Assembly (NCBI RefSeq): GCF_003148475.1
Contig: NZ_QGGG01000001.1
Span: 518,228-582,227, forward strand
Length of the DNA: 64,000 nt
Source: Pseudaminobacter salicylatoxidans
GTDB taxonomy: Bacteria > Pseudomonadota > Alphaproteobacteria > Rhizobiales > Rhizobiaceae
Direction of reading: 5' to 3'
Made by a program: the position numbers and the translations under genes. This document shows, piece after piece, positions 55,827 through 64,000 of the stretch (its first letter is position 1; each line of letters begins with the position of its first letter). Below the pieces are notes generated by a model. It saw only the letters and a list, made by a program, of their open reading frames with translations. It did not search any database and was not told where the DNA came from.

Positions 55827-56285
55827 ATGCCAGCCTTGTGTTTCGATCGTCGCCGGATGCTTGCCATGCTGGGCGCAACGGCAATGTCCTTCCAGGCGGG
55901 TCAAACCTCCGCAGCCGACAACACCATCGCTTTCGGCCAGCTCTATGCCAGTTTCGGCGTGCTTGGGCTGACCTTTTCCGACAAGGTGAAAGAGCTCAGT
56001 GGCAAGGCCGTATCGATGCGCGGGTTCATGGCGCCGCCGCTCAAGGCGGAGGCTAATTTCTTCGTGTTGACCGAGATACCATTGTCGTTGTGCCCATTCT
56101 GCTCGTCGGATGCAGACTGGCCGGATGACATCGTGGTCATCTATCTCGACCGGGCACAGACCTTCGAGCAGGCCAACGGTCTGATCGAAGTTCGCGGCAG
56201 GCTCGAAGTCGGCTCCTGGACCGATCCGGAATCGGGTTTCGTCAGTCTGCTGCGCATTGTCGAAGCAGGCTTTCACCGCGTGTAG
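55827..56285 (+). CDS. Secreted protein with CPFC motif (DUF3299-like)
   Basis: 152 residues with an arginine-containing export signal (DRRRMLAMLGATAMS, cleavage near TSA-A). The mature part has the pattern GKAVSMRGFMAPPLKAEANFFVL, then a CPFC pair, then DDIVVIYL, similar in layout to DUF3299 proteins that accompany MacB-like ABC systems; the CPFC motif could bind a metal or be redox active. AGGAA precedes ATG. It lies 2 bases before the ATPase gene, so all three are one operon. Function inferred from context only. Confidence 0.65.
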   Translation: MPALCFDRRRMLAMLGATAMSFQAGQTSAADNTIAFGQLYASFGVLGLTFSDKVKELSGKAVSMRGFMAPPLKAEANFFVLTEIPLSLCPFCSSDADWPDDIVVIYLDRAQTFEQANGLIEVRGRLEVGSWTDPESGFVSLLRIVEAGFHRV

Positions 56286-56287
56286 CC

Positions 56288-56953
56288 ATGCTTTCGCTTG
56301 CCGTCCACAAGCTGGAGATTCGATATCCCGGCCTGCCCGCTCCGGCTCTCGATATCCCTGCGCTGTTCATCGAGCCTGGCACCCATATCGCGCTGACCGG
56401 ACCCTCCGGCGCGGGCAAGACCACATTCATCAACATCGCTGTCGGCATGGAACGCGTCCGCTCCGGCAAGGTGGAGTGGGACGGCGAGAACCTCGCCGCG
56501 ATGTCCGAGGGCAGGCGCGACCGCTGGCGCGCGCGCAATGCCGGCCTCGTCATGCAGGACTTCCATCTGTTTCCCGGCCTGTCCGCACTTGGCAACGTAC
56601 TCCTGCCGCAACGCCTGTCACGTTTCCGGCTGCCCGGCGATATGCGCTCGCGGGCGCTCGACATGCTTGCGCGCGTGGGCATCGACCGCGCGGACCAGCC
56701 GGTGGAAACCATGTCGCGCGGCCAGATGCAACGGGTCGCCGTCGCCCGCGCGTTGGTCGGCCGGCCCGGCGTCATCATCGCCGATGAACCGACCGCCAGC
56801 CTCGATGCCGGTTCGGGCGAAGCCGTCGCGAGCCTGCTGCTCGACCTCGCGCGCGAAACGAAAGCCACGCTGATCGTGGCAACGCATGACGCACGGCTGA
56901 CAGGCCGGCTCGACCGCATCCTGCAGCTTGAAAACGGCTGGGTAAGGGGCTGA
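56288..56953 (+). CDS. ABC transporter ATP-binding protein (MacB/LolD type)
   Basis: 221 residues. Walker A GPSGAGKTT near 38, Q-loop VMQDFHLFPGL, signature MSRGQMQRVAVARAL (S-R-G-Q instead of S-G-G-Q), Walker B VIIADEPTASLD, THDARL H-loop. Size and motifs fit the LolD/FtsE/MacB group that powers FtsX-type permeases. Twelve bases before its permease. Confidence 0.9.
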   Translation: MLSLAVHKLEIRYPGLPAPALDIPALFIEPGTHIALTGPSGAGKTTFINIAVGMERVRSGKVEWDGENLAAMSEGRRDRWRARNAGLVMQDFHLFPGLSALGNVLLPQRLSRFRLPGDMRSRALDMLARVGIDRADQPVETMSRGQMQRVAVARALVGRPGVIIADEPTASLDAGSGEAVASLLLDLARETKATLIVATHDARLTGRLDRILQLENGWVRG

Positions 56954-56965
56954 CGGAGACGCATC

Positions 56966-58198
56966 GTGTTTCATTTCATCCTTGCCGATCTCGTCCGCAA
57001 CCGCATTGGCGTCGTCGTTCTCATCATCCTCGTGGCGCTGGCGACCGCTTTGGGTGTCACCGTCACGCTGCAGGAGCGCGCGCTGAGGCTCGGCAGCGCG
57101 CGGGCGGCCGCTCCATTTGATCTGGTGATCGGCGCACCCGGCAGCGAAACCCAGCTCGTCCTTTCTTCCGTCTTTCTCCAGCCGGCACCGCTGCCGCTAG
57201 TGTCACCGGAGGTACTTGCCGGATTGCGTGCCGATCCGCGCGTCGAGGCGGCGGTTCCAGTCGGCTTCGGAGATTTCGTCGAAAGCAACCCGATCATCGG
57301 CACCACGGCGGATGCCGTCGCCATGTTCGGCGGGCTCACCGAAGGAACCGCCTTCGATCATCTCGGTGATGCGGTGGCGGGCGCGGAGGTGAAGCGCGCC
57401 GTCGGCTCCACCTTCCGCCCGTTTCATGGAAACGCCGGCGATGTGGGCGAAGTGCATGCGGAAGTCCAATACCGGATCGTCGGTCGGCTCGCGCGCACCG
57501 GAACACCGTGGGACCGCGCAATCCTCGTGCCGATCCAGGCGGTCTGGGATACCCATGCGGCCCATCACCATGATGCCGACGAAGCGGCCGCGCACCAACA
57601 CGGCCATGAGGACGATTTTGCCGCGCAGCCCGTCGACAACGCGGTGCTGGACGGAGATGCCAATCCCGGTGTCCCGGCGATCGTCATCAAACCGAAAAGT
57701 ATTTCCGACGCCTACAATCTGCGTCAGCAATATCGTGGCGACACCACGCTCGCGGTCTTCCCCGGCGAGGTCCTGACCCGGCTGTACGGGACGCTTGGGG
57801 ATGCACGGCGTGTGCTTTCGCTTGTCGCGACCGGGGCCCAGGCGCTGGTCGCGGCCGCGATCCTCATGGTCATCGCCACGCATGTGCTGCAACGCCGGCG
57901 CCAGATCGGGGCACTGCGTGCCTTCGGCGCTCCGCGTGCAGTGGTATTGTCCATCGTCTGGCTGGAGACGTTTGCCTTGCTGGCTGTCGGGCTGCTCACA
58001 GGCTTTGCCATCGGCTATGGCGCAACCCATGCCCTTTCACAGCGGCTCGGTGAGGCCAGCGGAGTTGCCATGCCAGTCGAGCTCAACGTGAGCGATGCAT
58101 GGATGCTCACCGCGTTCCTGATCGCGGCGGCTCTCGTCACTTTCCTGCCGGCCCTCATCGCCTACCGGCAAACGCCCGCGCAAGCCCTTCGCTCATAA
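56966..58198 (+). CDS. FtsX-type ABC permease with His-rich periplasmic loop
   Basis: 410 residues: TM1 near 13-35, a long periplasmic domain, and three C-terminal membrane segments (about 290-310, 335-360, 385-405) with QIGALRAFGAPRAVVLSIVW between. Within the periplasmic domain, residues 197-214 carry seven histidines (His197, His200-202, His210, His212, His214) with acidic residues, a typical metal-binding stretch. GTG start with GGAG upstream. Such permeases usually drive periplasmic processes rather than import; the loop points to zinc, copper or nickel. It resembles the zinc-regulated zrg type of cluster, but that link is inference. Confidence 0.85.
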   Translation: MFHFILADLVRNRIGVVVLIILVALATALGVTVTLQERALRLGSARAAAPFDLVIGAPGSETQLVLSSVFLQPAPLPLVSPEVLAGLRADPRVEAAVPVGFGDFVESNPIIGTTADAVAMFGGLTEGTAFDHLGDAVAGAEVKRAVGSTFRPFHGNAGDVGEVHAEVQYRIVGRLARTGTPWDRAILVPIQAVWDTHAAHHHDADEAAAHQHGHEDDFAAQPVDNAVLDGDANPGVPAIVIKPKSISDAYNLRQQYRGDTTLAVFPGEVLTRLYGTLGDARRVLSLVATGAQALVAAAILMVIATHVLQRRRQIGALRAFGAPRAVVLSIVWLETFALLAVGLLTGFAIGYGATHALSQRLGEASGVAMPVELNVSDAWMLTAFLIAAALVTFLPALIAYRQTPAQALRS

Positions 58199-58229
58199 GA
58201 GCCGCGTTGAACGACCGGGAAATCCCCTC

Positions 58230-59807
58230 CTAAGGCCGGGCTTTCAAAATCTCATCGGCCTTGACGAATTCGACGCCGAGTTCATCGCTTCCGTCGCGCA
58301 GCAGCAGATGAGGCGGTATCCCGTCCGGGCGCAGCCTGCTCTCGGCCAACGGCGAGACATAGGGCCGTCCTGCCTTGCGACGCTCGAAATCGGCCCGCGC
58401 GGCCTTGCGCAGATCCGGATCGGTCATGAGATCGTAGCCGACACCCGCCATGACGATGGCCGAATAGATCGAGCCCTTGTCGCCAATGGTCATGCCGCCG
58501 CAGGCTGTTACCGGCCAGGTATGGAGCCCCACCCCGATCGGCATGGTTGCCAGTGCGAATAGCGCGGTCGGCGTGTTGTAGCTGACATCGCCGACATCGG
58601 TTCCACCGCCGGTGGTTATTTCAGGCAGAATTGGCATGATGTTCGGCATAAGACCGGCTTCGGCCAGGCCCATTTCACGCTGGCACGCCTTGGCGAAGCC
58701 CTGCTCCTCCTCGGTCCACTCCAGAGGCAGCGCGGACATGTGGGCATGGATCTGGTTCACCAGCGTTTCGTTCGGCAAAAGATCGTGCAGCCCGAAGAAG
58801 TGGTCGATAGCGACCTCCGTTTGGGTGGAAGTGGCTGACCCCCGAGCAACATCCTTGACCCATTCGGTGACGGTGTTCACCTCGTCACGATCCTGATCGC
58901 GGATCATGATGAAGATCTCGGCGGTATCGGGGATCACATTGGGGGCCCCGCCCCCATCCGTGTAAACATAATGCAGACGCGTCGTGGGCTTGAGATGCTC
59001 ACGCATGAACTGGACACCGGTGCCGAAAAGTTCCGCCCCCTTGAGCGCGCTGCGGCCCTCCCACGGGTCGACACCGGCATGTGCGGTACGCCCCTTGTAG
59101 CGCACACGCAGCATGTCGGCGGCAGCGGTGCGCAGCAAGCCGGTAGCGTTCATCGGGCCTGGATGCCAGGCCAGGCAGGCATCGAGATCGTTGAACAATC
59201 CGTCGCGGGCCATATAGACTTTTGCGCCCTCGGTTTCCTCGGCAGCGCAGCCATAAACGCGAATTGTGCCCGGATGACCGCCGTCGATCATCATCTTCTT
59301 CAGCGCGAAGGCCGCTCCCGTACAGCCTGCACCCAGCATGTTGTGGCCGCAGCCATGGCCAACCTCGACTCCGCCCGGACCCGGTGTCTGGCGCGGCTCT
59401 GCTGCGTTTCCCAATCCGGGCAGCGCGTCATATTCCGGCAGGAAGCCGATCTTGGGGCCGCCTTCACCCTGCGTCCATTCGGCTATGAAGGCCGTGGGTA
59501 TGCCAGAGGTTCCGGTGCTGACGATTGTGAACCCTGCTTCACGCAATTCCCGCAGGTGGATTTCGGATGAGATCTCTTCGTGCAGAGACAGTTCGGGATT
59601 GTTCCAGACCTCATGGGAGATGCGCAAGATCGCGTCACGGACAGCCTCAACGGCTTCACGCGCGGCTTGAGCGGAACCTGGGGCAGCCTTGCTTTCTGCC
59701 GAGGCCGGGCTTGATGCCAGCATCCATGCGACTGTAGACGCCAATGACCCGACAAGCAGAGATCGGCGGGACGTTTCGAAGATGTTCTCAAAACTATCGT
59801 CCATCAT
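58230..59807 (-). CDS. Tat-exported M20-family amidohydrolase (AbgB-like)
   Basis: 525 residues. The N-terminus has a twin-arginine signal (TSRRSLLVGSLASTVAW, cleavage near ASA-E), unusual for this normally cytoplasmic family. Metal motif GHGCGHN near 152-158, EYDALPG near 127, CAAEETEGAK with the catalytic Glu, and the C-terminal GGGTDVGDVSYN region. GGGAGG precedes ATG 59807. Probably hydrolyses N-acyl amino acids or amides in the periplasm. Relative of the 7033-8466 gene but with its own promoter. Confidence 0.88.
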   Translation of the reverse strand: MMDDSFENIFETSRRSLLVGSLASTVAWMLASSPASAESKAAPGSAQAAREAVEAVRDAILRISHEVWNNPELSLHEEISSEIHLRELREAGFTIVSTGTSGIPTAFIAEWTQGEGGPKIGFLPEYDALPGLGNAAEPRQTPGPGGVEVGHGCGHNMLGAGCTGAAFALKKMMIDGGHPGTIRVYGCAAEETEGAKVYMARDGLFNDLDACLAWHPGPMNATGLLRTAAADMLRVRYKGRTAHAGVDPWEGRSALKGAELFGTGVQFMREHLKPTTRLHYVYTDGGGAPNVIPDTAEIFIMIRDQDRDEVNTVTEWVKDVARGSATSTQTEVAIDHFFGLHDLLPNETLVNQIHAHMSALPLEWTEEEQGFAKACQREMGLAEAGLMPNIMPILPEITTGGGTDVGDVSYNTPTALFALATMPIGVGLHTWPVTACGGMTIGDKGSIYSAIVMAGVGYDLMTDPDLRKAARADFERRKAGRPYVSPLAESRLRPDGIPPHLLLRDGSDELGVEFVKADEILKARP

Positions 59808-60200
59808 GGCAAACCTCCCAATAAAATTGTCAGAAAATCCGGTCGAACTGTCGATTCAGGTCGCGTCAACTATGCGGCCATCCGCAGAAGAATGATGATC
59901 GGCCTATTCAGACACGCTCCGGATGCTGTCGTCAACGACAAGTGACCGGCCCCCGCTCCTTGCCGGACAGACAAGGGCCTGTGCGGCCATCCGATAGGAA
60001 CCCGCGACAGGCTGATACCGAGCCCGGTGACGTGCGGTTGCGTCGCGCACGGGTTCAGCCCGCGATGAAGCGGGCATTGACTGACCGTTCACCGGACAAC
60101 ACCTGAAAGTCCGACGGAATTTCCCCTAATTGAGATCCACGGAACTGTCCGGGCCGCAGCCATTTGCGCAGTGTTGCCCGACAAATGTAGGAAAAGAGCA
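59808..60200. other. Divergent intergenic region (393 bp)
   Basis: Between the exported amidohydrolase (minus) and the LLM oxidoreductase (plus), so it holds both promoters. A small GCCCGC/GCGGGC hairpin is at 60058-60075. No regulator gene or convincing small ORF was seen. Confidence 0.6.
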
Positions 60201-61328
60201 ATGCAATTCGGAATATTCAGTGTCGGTGATGTTACCATCGATCCCGTCACCGGACGCATGCCCAGCGAGTCCGAGCGCCTGAAGGCGATGATGAAATACG
60301 CACTCAAGGCCGAGGAGGTCGGTCTCGACGTCTTCGCCACCGGCGAGCATCACAATCCGCCCTTTGTGCCGTCATCGCCCACCACCATGCTGGGCTGGAT
60401 CGCGGCGCGGACCGAGCGGCTGCAATTGTCTACGGCGACAACGCTGATCACCACCAACGACCCCGTGAAAATCGCGGAAGATTTCTCGGTTCTGCAGCAT
60501 CTGGCTGATGGCCGGGTCGACCTCATGATGGGGCGTGGCAACACCGGGCCGGTCTATCCGTGGTTCGGCAAGGACATCCGCAAGGGTCTCCCGCTCGCGG
60601 TCGAGAACTACCATCTGCTGCGTCGGCTCTGGCGCGAAAAGGTGGTGGACTGGGAGGGCCAGTTTCGCACGCCGTTGCGCGGCTTCACGCTGGCACCGGC
60701 GCCGCTCGACGACACGCCACCCTTCGTCTGGCACGGTTCGATCCGCAGTCCCGAAATCGCCGAGCAGGCCGCGTTCTATGGCGACGGCTTCTTCCACAAC
60801 CACATCTTCTGGAACAAGGAACATACCCAGCAGATGGTGGAACTGTACCGGTCGCGCTTCGAGCATTATGGGCACGGCACTGCGGATCAGGCGATTGTGG
60901 GTCTCGGCGGTCAGGTCTTCATGCGCAGGAACAGTCAGGATGCGGTGCGCGAGTTCCGGCCCTATTTCGACAATGCACCTGTCTACGGCCACGGGCCCTC
61001 GCTGGAGGAGTTCACGCAGATGACGCCGCTGACGGTTGGCTCGCCCGAACAGGTCATCGAGCGCACGCTCGGCTTTGCCGACTATGCCGGCCACTACCAG
61101 CGTCAGTTGTTCCTGGTAGATCATGCTGGCCTGCCGGAGGATGTGGTGCTGGAGCAGATCGAGATCCTGGGCACCGAGGTCGTGCCGGTGCTGCGCCGCG
61201 AGTTCGAGGCGCGTCGCCCGTCGCATGTTCCAAGCGATCCGCCGGGCCACGCGGCGCTCGCGGCACAGGGGCCGAACTCCAGGCACCGGCAGGTGATGCC
61301 GGCCGCCAATCTCGACGCGGTTGCCTGA
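60201..61328 (+). CDS. LLM-class flavin-dependent oxidoreductase
   Basis: 375 residues, luciferase-like TIM-barrel using reduced FMN and oxygen. MQFGIFSVGDV N-terminus, ATGEHHNPPF near 48, TTLITTNDPVKIAEDFSVLQHLADGRVDLMMGRGN near 80-115, and VGSPEQVIERTLGFAD near 285 are typical. ATG 60201 with AGGAAAAGAG upstream replaces the longer frame. The next gene is a flavin reductase, so the pair looks like a two-component monooxygenase; substrate unknown. Confidence 0.88.
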   Translation: MQFGIFSVGDVTIDPVTGRMPSESERLKAMMKYALKAEEVGLDVFATGEHHNPPFVPSSPTTMLGWIAARTERLQLSTATTLITTNDPVKIAEDFSVLQHLADGRVDLMMGRGNTGPVYPWFGKDIRKGLPLAVENYHLLRRLWREKVVDWEGQFRTPLRGFTLAPAPLDDTPPFVWHGSIRSPEIAEQAAFYGDGFFHNHIFWNKEHTQQMVELYRSRFEHYGHGTADQAIVGLGGQVFMRRNSQDAVREFRPYFDNAPVYGHGPSLEEFTQMTPLTVGSPEQVIERTLGFADYAGHYQRQLFLVDHAGLPEDVVLEQIEILGTEVVPVLRREFEARRPSHVPSDPPGHAALAAQGPNSRHRQVMPAANLDAVA

Positions 61329-61395
61329 GCCCATCCGCAAAACGGCTCCGCCCCATGAGGGACGGGGCACCCTTCTTCCCGAAAGGTATGATCAG

Positions 61396-62085
61396 ATGTC
61401 GCGTCGTATCGTAATCCTCAGTGCCGGCTTGTCCCAACCGTCCACGACACGGCTGCTTGCCGACCGCATCGGCCAGGCCGTCCAGGCGCAGATCACCGGG
61501 CGCGGCGAGAGCGCGGAGGTGGAAGTGGTCGAGCTGAAGGATCTCGCCATTGACCTCGCAACCGCCATGACCACCGGCGGTATGCCTACCCCCAGATTAG
61601 CCAGGGTCCGGGAAACCGTCAGCGCGGCTGACGGGATCGTTGCCGTCTCGCCGGTTTTCACGGCCAGCTACAGCGGGCTGTTCAAGATGTTTTTCGACGT
61701 GCTCGACCCGGAGGCGCTGAACGGAATGCCGGTCATCATTGCGGCAACGGCGGGTACGCCGCGGCATTCACTCGTTCTGGACCATGCAATCCGGCCCCTG
61801 TTCACCTATCTGCGCGCGGTGGTCGTGCCGACCGGCGTTTTCGCCGCGACCGAAGATTTTGGCGATGGCGAAGCCGGAAGAACGCTGACGAGCAGAATCC
61901 ATCGGGCGGCGGCCGAATTCGCCACGCTGGTGCTTGCCGAAAAGACCGGGGTCGAAGGATTTGCGCCAATCGCGGACGTCAAAAAACGCGTATCAGGCAT
62001 TCAGATCGATCGGGCCGTCACCCCGTTCATGGACATGCTGCAAGAGCATGTCAAACATCGCGATCCGGGACGCGGCCAGCAATAG
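61396..62085 (+). CDS. NADPH-dependent FMN reductase (CE1759-like)
   Basis: 229 residues of flavodoxin-like fold: RRIVILSAGLSQPSTTRLLADRI (phosphate loop), GIVAVSPVFTASYSGLFKMFFD near 95, AATAGTPRHSLV near 135. It starts 67 bases after the LLM gene and probably supplies it with reduced flavin. ATG 61396 chosen by the family N-terminus. Confidence 0.88.
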   Translation: MSRRIVILSAGLSQPSTTRLLADRIGQAVQAQITGRGESAEVEVVELKDLAIDLATAMTTGGMPTPRLARVRETVSAADGIVAVSPVFTASYSGLFKMFFDVLDPEALNGMPVIIAATAGTPRHSLVLDHAIRPLFTYLRAVVVPTGVFAATEDFGDGEAGRTLTSRIHRAAAEFATLVLAEKTGVEGFAPIADVKKRVSGIQIDRAVTPFMDMLQEHVKHRDPGRGQQ

Positions 62086-62226
62086 ACGACAGATCGAGCC
62101 GACAAGGCCCGTTCAGTTGTCGGCCGGAATGCGATGAACTTTCCCTGGATTGTCATGTCTTTCCAGGCTTTTGTTCCTGGATCATGATCTTGTCCGCAAA
62201 GTCTGCAACGTTTCGGGATCGAACAC

Positions 62227-62664
62227 TTAGATCATGCTGAGTGCAGCACCCGCAACAACCAGATAGCGCGCGATCTTGGCGACGGCGACGATCGCAACGA
62301 AGCTCCACAAAGGCTCGCGCATGACGCCGGCCACGAGCGTAAGCGGGTCTCCGACCACGGGGACCCAACTGAGCAACAGGCTCCATCGCCCATATCGGCG
62401 ATACCATCGCGTGGCTCGCCCGAGCTTTGCGGGATTCACCGGGAACCATCTACGGCCGCTGACCCCATGGAGGCCTCGGCCGATAAACCAGTTCAGAACG
62501 GAACCCAGGACGTTGCCCAGCCCCGCAACCGCGATCAGGACCGGGATCGGCAAGGCTCCGCCGACGATCAGCGCCGCAAGTGCTGCTTCCGACTGCATGG
62601 GCAGGATTGTCGCGGCGGCGAAGGATGCCGCAAACAGCCCGACATAGGCCGCCAGTTCGCTCAT
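62227..62664 (-). CDS. YqaA-like membrane protein (SNARE-associated/DedA relative)
   Basis: 145 residues with four hydrophobic segments: LAAYVGLFAASFAAATILP, AALIVGGALPIPVLIAVAGLGNVLGSVLNWFIGR, SLLLSWVPVVGDPLTLVAGVM and FVAIVAVAKIARYLVVAGAAL. This layout is the YqaA subgroup. ATG 62664 has GGGAGGG 3 bases upstream (close). Convergent with the flavin reductase. Function poorly known; DedA relatives act in lipid flipping. Confidence 0.85.
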   Translation of the reverse strand: MSELAAYVGLFAASFAAATILPMQSEAALAALIVGGALPIPVLIAVAGLGNVLGSVLNWFIGRGLHGVSGRRWFPVNPAKLGRATRWYRRYGRWSLLLSWVPVVGDPLTLVAGVMREPLWSFVAIVAVAKIARYLVVAGAALSMI

Positions 62665-63065
62665 GTTCCCTCCCCGGCTCCGGTCGGCACTTGGCACGTG
62701 TTGCGGCAGGGGTCAACGGCTGCCTTCGCAGGCACCGCAAGTTTCACGCATCAGCCGGGTGCACGAGAAATCCGGCTGCGAGGACACATAAGAAATGCGG
62801 AAGAATGGCGATCCACCGGGGCAAGCTGCCTCCTGCACGCCGTCGGCGCAAGCTTGACATCCGCGCCCGGCATGCGAATATTTTGGCCATGGTCGAGAAG
62901 GACACCCATATTGTTGCCCGGTTGGCCGGCATCCCTTTGGCGGGGTGCCGGGACGACGACCACGCAAACTGACCACGCGGATCGCCAGTCTTGGCCTCGC
63001 CCTTCGCGGACGAGGTCTTTCGGCGTGGGAATGTGCCTCGTCCTCCACTTATCCTGGAGATGAAC
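62665..63065. other. Intergenic region without a recognised gene (401 bp)
   Basis: Divergent gap between the YqaA-like gene and the methyltransferase. A 27-codon frame at 62889-62972 (MVEKDTHIVARLAGIPLAG...) has no ribosome site and is not called. Probably promoter space and perhaps remnants. Confidence 0.5.
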
Positions 63066-63803
63066 ATGGCACAGAACATTTACGATAATCCCGACTTCTT
63101 CGCTGGCTACAGCCAGTTACCCCGGCAGATCGACGGGCTGGACGGCGCACCCGAATGGCCTGCGATCCGGGCCATGCTGCCCGTGCTGGAAGACAAGCGC
63201 GTGGTCGATCTGGGCTGCGGCTTCGGCTGGGCCTCGCGCTGGATGCGAGAACAGGGGGCGGCTTCCGTGCTTGGCCTCGATCTGTCGCAAAACATGGTTG
63301 CCCGAGCCAGAGCCGATACGGCAGACCCGGCCATCGAATACCGGATCGCCGATCTCGAAACGCTGGAACTGCCCGAAGCCGCCTTCGACCTCGTCTACAG
63401 CGCGCTCACTTTTCACTATGTCGAGGATTTTCCGCGCCTCGTCGGCATGATCCACAAGGCGCTCGTTTCCGGCGGCGACCTGGTCTTCACGATCGAGCAT
63501 CCGATCTTCATGGCGGCGGCGCATCCCAAGTGGATCGTCGATGAAGACGGCCGCCAGACATGGCCAGTCAATGGCTATTCGTGCGAGGGCAGGCGGAATA
63601 CCGATTGGTTCGTCAACGGTGTGGTGAAGTATCATCGCACGCTCGGCACGACGCTCAACGCGCTGATCAACACAGGCTTCGATCTGCGCCGCGTCGAGGA
63701 GTTTGCACCGACGCCGGATCAGATCGACCGGATGCCTCAACTGGCCGAAGAGATGGAACGGCCCATGATGCTCCTGATCGCGGCGCACAAACCGGAAACA
63801 TAG
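63066..63803 (+). CDS. Class I SAM-dependent methyltransferase
   Basis: 245 residues. Motif I VVDLGCGFGWASRW near 46-59, motif II GLDLSQNMVARA, RIADLETLELP, and FDLVYSALTFHYVEDF. Substrate not determinable. ATG 63066 with GGAG 8 bases upstream; ATG 63060 is an alternative. Confidence 0.88.
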   Translation: MAQNIYDNPDFFAGYSQLPRQIDGLDGAPEWPAIRAMLPVLEDKRVVDLGCGFGWASRWMREQGAASVLGLDLSQNMVARARADTADPAIEYRIADLETLELPEAAFDLVYSALTFHYVEDFPRLVGMIHKALVSGGDLVFTIEHPIFMAAAHPKWIVDEDGRQTWPVNGYSCEGRRNTDWFVNGVVKYHRTLGTTLNALINTGFDLRRVEEFAPTPDQIDRMPQLAEEMERPMMLLIAAHKPET

Positions 63804-63826
63804 AGCCCGACCGGAAAATCGGGCTC
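63803..63826 (+). terminator. Hairpin at the end of the methyltransferase gene
   Basis: Arms GAGCCCGA (63803-63810) and TCGGGCTC (63819-63826) form an 8-bp stem with an 8-base loop, overlapping the stop codon; a TTTTT follows some 20 bases later. Confidence 0.55.
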
Positions 63827-63868
63827 AAATAGCTGGGAGCCTGATTTTTCTTAGCCGCATTTGTGCGA

Positions 63869-63890
63869 AGCCAGACGATTCCGTCTGGCT
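63869..63890. terminator. Perfect short hairpin
   Basis: AGCCAGACG (63869-63877) and CGTCTGGCT (63882-63890) form a 9-bp stem with a 4-base loop, beyond the methyltransferase terminator. It may end a minus-strand gene to the right or act as a repeat. Confidence 0.4.
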
Positions 63891-64000
63891 GCAAAGCGCC
63901 CTAGCGCGGTTCACGGCTTGATTGAATCGTCAGGATTCCCTGTTTGCTGATTTTGTGATTCAAGATGGTGGCTGGAATGGAGGCCAGCATCTGATGATCG

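Noticed and set aside
54444..56276. 610-codon minus-strand frame
   Set aside because: Antisense to the alkaline phosphatase and the CPFC protein, both of which have signal peptides and motifs.
62580..62972. 130-codon plus-strand frame in the 62.7-63.0 kb gap
   Set aside because: Mostly antisense to the YqaA-like gene, Arg-rich, with no ribosome site.

Overview
This 64 kb window is one chromosomal or megaplasmid segment of a high-GC alphaproteobacterium, most likely from the Hyphomicrobiales (Rhizobiales), close to Mesorhizobium, Aminobacter and other Phyllobacteriaceae. Four things point there: many ABC uptake systems for nitrogenous organic compounds, general-stress promoters of the GGAAC-N16-CGTT type, the DGTS betaine-lipid genes btaA and btaB, and a divergent pccR-pccB pair. 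No insertion sequence, integrase, phage gene, CRISPR array, rRNA or tRNA was recognised. It reads as a catabolic and environmental-adaptation region with dense codirectional operons.

Region 1 (1-19.6 kb). A short-chain dehydrogenase and an acyl-CoA dehydrogenase lie divergent from a TetR regulator, with a palindrome between them. Next, on the minus strand, is a very long gene train that starts with its own GntR/FCD regulator at 19.6 kb. It contains a rhodanese, a complete oligopeptide-type ABC importer, an alpha/beta hydrolase, an acyl-CoA synthetase, a CocE/NonD hydrolase and an M20 amidohydrolase. It is followed closely by malonyl-CoA decarboxylase and malonyl-CoA synthetase, and then a MalY/PatB-type C-S lyase or aminotransferase. 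It looks like a complete import, de-conjugate and CoA-activate pathway for a conjugated compound whose identity is unknown.

Region 2 (19.6-28.8 kb). The propionyl-CoA pathway: pccB, pccA, methylmalonyl-CoA mutase and a thiolase on the minus strand, divergent from a PccR/ScfR-type regulator. A candidate 11-residue leader ORF ends on the pccB start codon.

Region 3 (28.8-34.1 kb). Small stress-type genes: two DUF1236-type secreted proteins, each with an exact EcfG-type promoter, a DUF1801 protein, a disordered hydrophilic protein, a MAPEG protein, a DUF3422 protein and small unknowns.

Region 4 (34.1-38.8 kb). A second CocE/NonD hydrolase beside an orphan Tat-exported family 5 solute-binding protein, with a divergent XRE-like regulator.

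Region 5 (38.8-47.1 kb). A polyamine-type ABC importer (potABCD order) divergent from a class III aminotransferase, a beta-keto acid cleavage enzyme (BKACE), a GNAT acetyltransferase and a histone-deacetylase-like acetylpolyamine amidohydrolase. Together they suggest uptake and breakdown of acetylated or beta-amino polyamine-like compounds.

Region 6 (47.1-58.2 kb). A phosphate-starvation membrane-remodelling cluster led by a good Pho box: a PlcP-like phospholipase C, an Agt-like glycosyltransferase, BtaA, BtaB, UDP-glucose dehydrogenase and a PhoA-type alkaline phosphatase. A phytase-like secreted esterase is divergent from it. Directly downstream is a three-gene secreted protein/ABC ATPase/FtsX-permease set whose permease has a histidine-rich periplasmic loop, suggesting metal handling.

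Region 7 (58.2-64 kb). A Tat-exported M20 amidohydrolase, an LLM flavin monooxygenase with a partner flavin reductase, a YqaA-like membrane protein and a methyltransferase.
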